Positions 5,825 through 6,782 of a stretch of DNA of 6,782 nucleotides are shown here, piece after piece. Source of the DNA: Sphingomonadaceae bacterium (GTDB lineage: Bacteria; Pseudomonadota; Alphaproteobacteria; Sphingomonadales; Sphingomonadaceae); contig JACFNY010000112.1 in assembly GCA_019454625.1 (NCBI GenBank), positions 1-6,782 on the forward strand. Reading direction: 5' to 3'. Every line of letters starts with the position of its first letter. The stretch's first letter is position 1. A program made the translations under genes and the position numbers. The notes beneath the pieces are model-generated. The model saw nothing but the letters and a program-made list of their open reading frames with translations. It was not told where the DNA came from and did no database searches.

Positions 5825-5885
5825 CCGAGGCGCGGTAATCTGGGCGCCATAATCACCAAGAGGTTCGAAACTTCATGTCGTCAAA

Positions 5886-5891
5886 GGGGGA
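5886..5891 (+). promoter_or_regulatory. Ribosome binding site of the receptor gene
   Basis: GGGGGA, 5 nt before ATG 5897. A second ATG at 5892-5894 in another frame gives only ATG-CAA-TGA, ending across the true start (ATGA overlap). Confidence 0.7.
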
Positions 5892-5896
5892 ATGCA

Positions 5897-6782
5897 ATGA
5901 CCGTTCATGACAGGACGCTGAGAACGCTGCTGCTTGCCGGCGCCGCACTCACAGGATTCACCGCGCTTCCCGCCGCCGCGCAGGATGCGGCGCAGGGCGG
6001 GCCGTCGATCGAGACCACGCGCACCACGGTGGACGGGGAGGAGGCGATCATCGTCACCGCGCGCAACTACGTGCCGGAAGGCAGCGCGACGGCGAGCAAG
6101 ACCGACATCCCGCTCATCGAGACGCCGCAGTCGATCTCTGTGGTGACGCGCGACCAGATCGACCTCCTGAACTTCATAGATGCCCAGCAGGCGGTGCGGT
6201 ACACGGCGGGCGTGTTCGGCGAGAACTACGGCCCCGACCTCCGCTTCGATTTCTTCACGGTGCGCGGCTTCACGCCGAAGCAGTACATCGACGGGCTCGC
6301 CGCGCCGATCTCGACCTCGATCTATTCGGTCGGCGTCGATCTCTACGCCTTCGATTCCTTCGACCTGCTGAAGGGCCCGGCCTCGGTGCTCTACGGCAAC
6401 GCCCCTCCCGGCGGCATCTACAACCAGGTGAGCCGGCGCGCGCTCGGCACGCCGGGCGGCGAGATCAGCGCCAAGTACGGCGAGGACGACTACAAGCAGA
6501 TCGCGGGAACCGTGACGGGCCCGATCGCCGAGTCGGTCGACGCGCGCCTGACCGCGCTGTACCGCGACCGCGATGCGGAACGCGACCACGTGTCCGCGCG
6601 CCGCTTCACCGTCGCGCCGACCTTCACGTGGCGTCTCGGCGAGCGCACGACGATCACCGGTCTCGGCTACTACCAGTACGACAAGGTGAAGGGTGATACG
6701 AACGGCTTCCTGCCCGTCTACGGCACGTTGCTCGACAACCCGGTCGGCAAGGTGTAGCGCAGCACCAACCTCGGCGATCCCG
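5897..6782 (+). pseudogene. TonB-dependent siderophore receptor, interrupted by in-frame TAG; 3' end outside window
   Basis: The first 286 residues are a typical TonB-dependent siderophore receptor N-terminus. A signal peptide (about 1-28, ending L-P-A-A-A before QD) is followed by a TonB box-like stretch E-E-A-I-I-V-T-A (48-55). The plug domain (about 70-180) has I-E-T-P-Q-S-I-S-V-V-T-R-D-Q-I, T-V-R-G-F, the strand F-D-L-L-K-G-P-A-S-V-L-Y-G and P-P-G-G-I-Y-N-Q-V-S-R. The first barrel strands then run to F-L-P-V-Y-G-T-L-L-D-N-P-V-G-K-V. TAG at 6755-6757 stops the frame there. The same frame carries on as R-S-T-N-L-G-D-P to the window edge, which is what family members have after N-P-x-G-K-x. 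Receptors of this family are about 700 residues long, and a 286-residue product would lack nearly all of the 22-strand barrel. One base change (TCG to TAG) would explain it. A base-calling or assembly error is the main alternative. Confidence 0.78.

Overview
This is a GC-rich window of roughly 70 percent G+C by eye, with the base and codon use of an alphaproteobacterium. The gene content (a TonB-like protein with a long proline-rich linker, a PEP-CTERM surface protein, a PepSY-type membrane protein and a TonB-dependent siderophore receptor) resembles a sphingomonad. That placement is an inference from gene style; no rRNA or other taxonomic marker is present.

Layout, left to right: (1) 1-161 +, the last 52 codons of a pirin-family protein. 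(2) 256-1026 +, a divergent TonB-like protein with one membrane anchor and a GTG start. (3) 1042-1074, a strong intrinsic terminator. (4) 1098-1829 on the minus strand, a secreted PEP-CTERM protein that converges on the TonB-like gene. (5) 1830-2100, a divergent intergenic region, clearly richer in A/T than its surroundings, with a convincing sigma-54 (RpoN) promoter facing the PEP-CTERM gene. (6) 2101-3171 +, a four-helix PepSY-domain membrane protein. (7) 3268-4791 +, an APC-superfamily (CAT-like) amino acid permease. (8) 4796-5776 +, an alpha/beta hydrolase of the hormone-sensitive-lipase type, 4 nt after the permease and probably translationally coupled to it. (9) 5897 to the window end +, a TonB-dependent siderophore receptor whose frame is interrupted by an in-frame TAG at 6755-6757.

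Two functional themes emerge. One is TonB-dependent (probably iron-linked) uptake: outer membrane receptor, a TonB-like energiser, and a PepSY membrane protein of the kind often found beside siderophore receptors, with a Fur-box-like element at 5753-5771 ahead of the receptor. The permease and hydrolase between them could handle a released amino acid or an ester-containing ligand, but the sequence does not fix the substrate. The other theme is surface or matrix biology: a PEP-CTERM protein that depends on an exosortase encoded elsewhere and is apparently under RpoN control.

The points most worth a second look are the sigma-54 promoter of the PEP-CTERM gene, the nonsense codon inside the receptor, the Fur-like box embedded in the last codons of the hydrolase, a Cys-bracketed, very highly charged insert in the PEP-CTERM protein, and a perfect single-nucleotide-loop G-quadruplex motif in the permease leader. 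I see no CRISPR array, tRNA, rRNA, insertion sequence or obvious phage feature. I do not see a clearly new multi-gene system.
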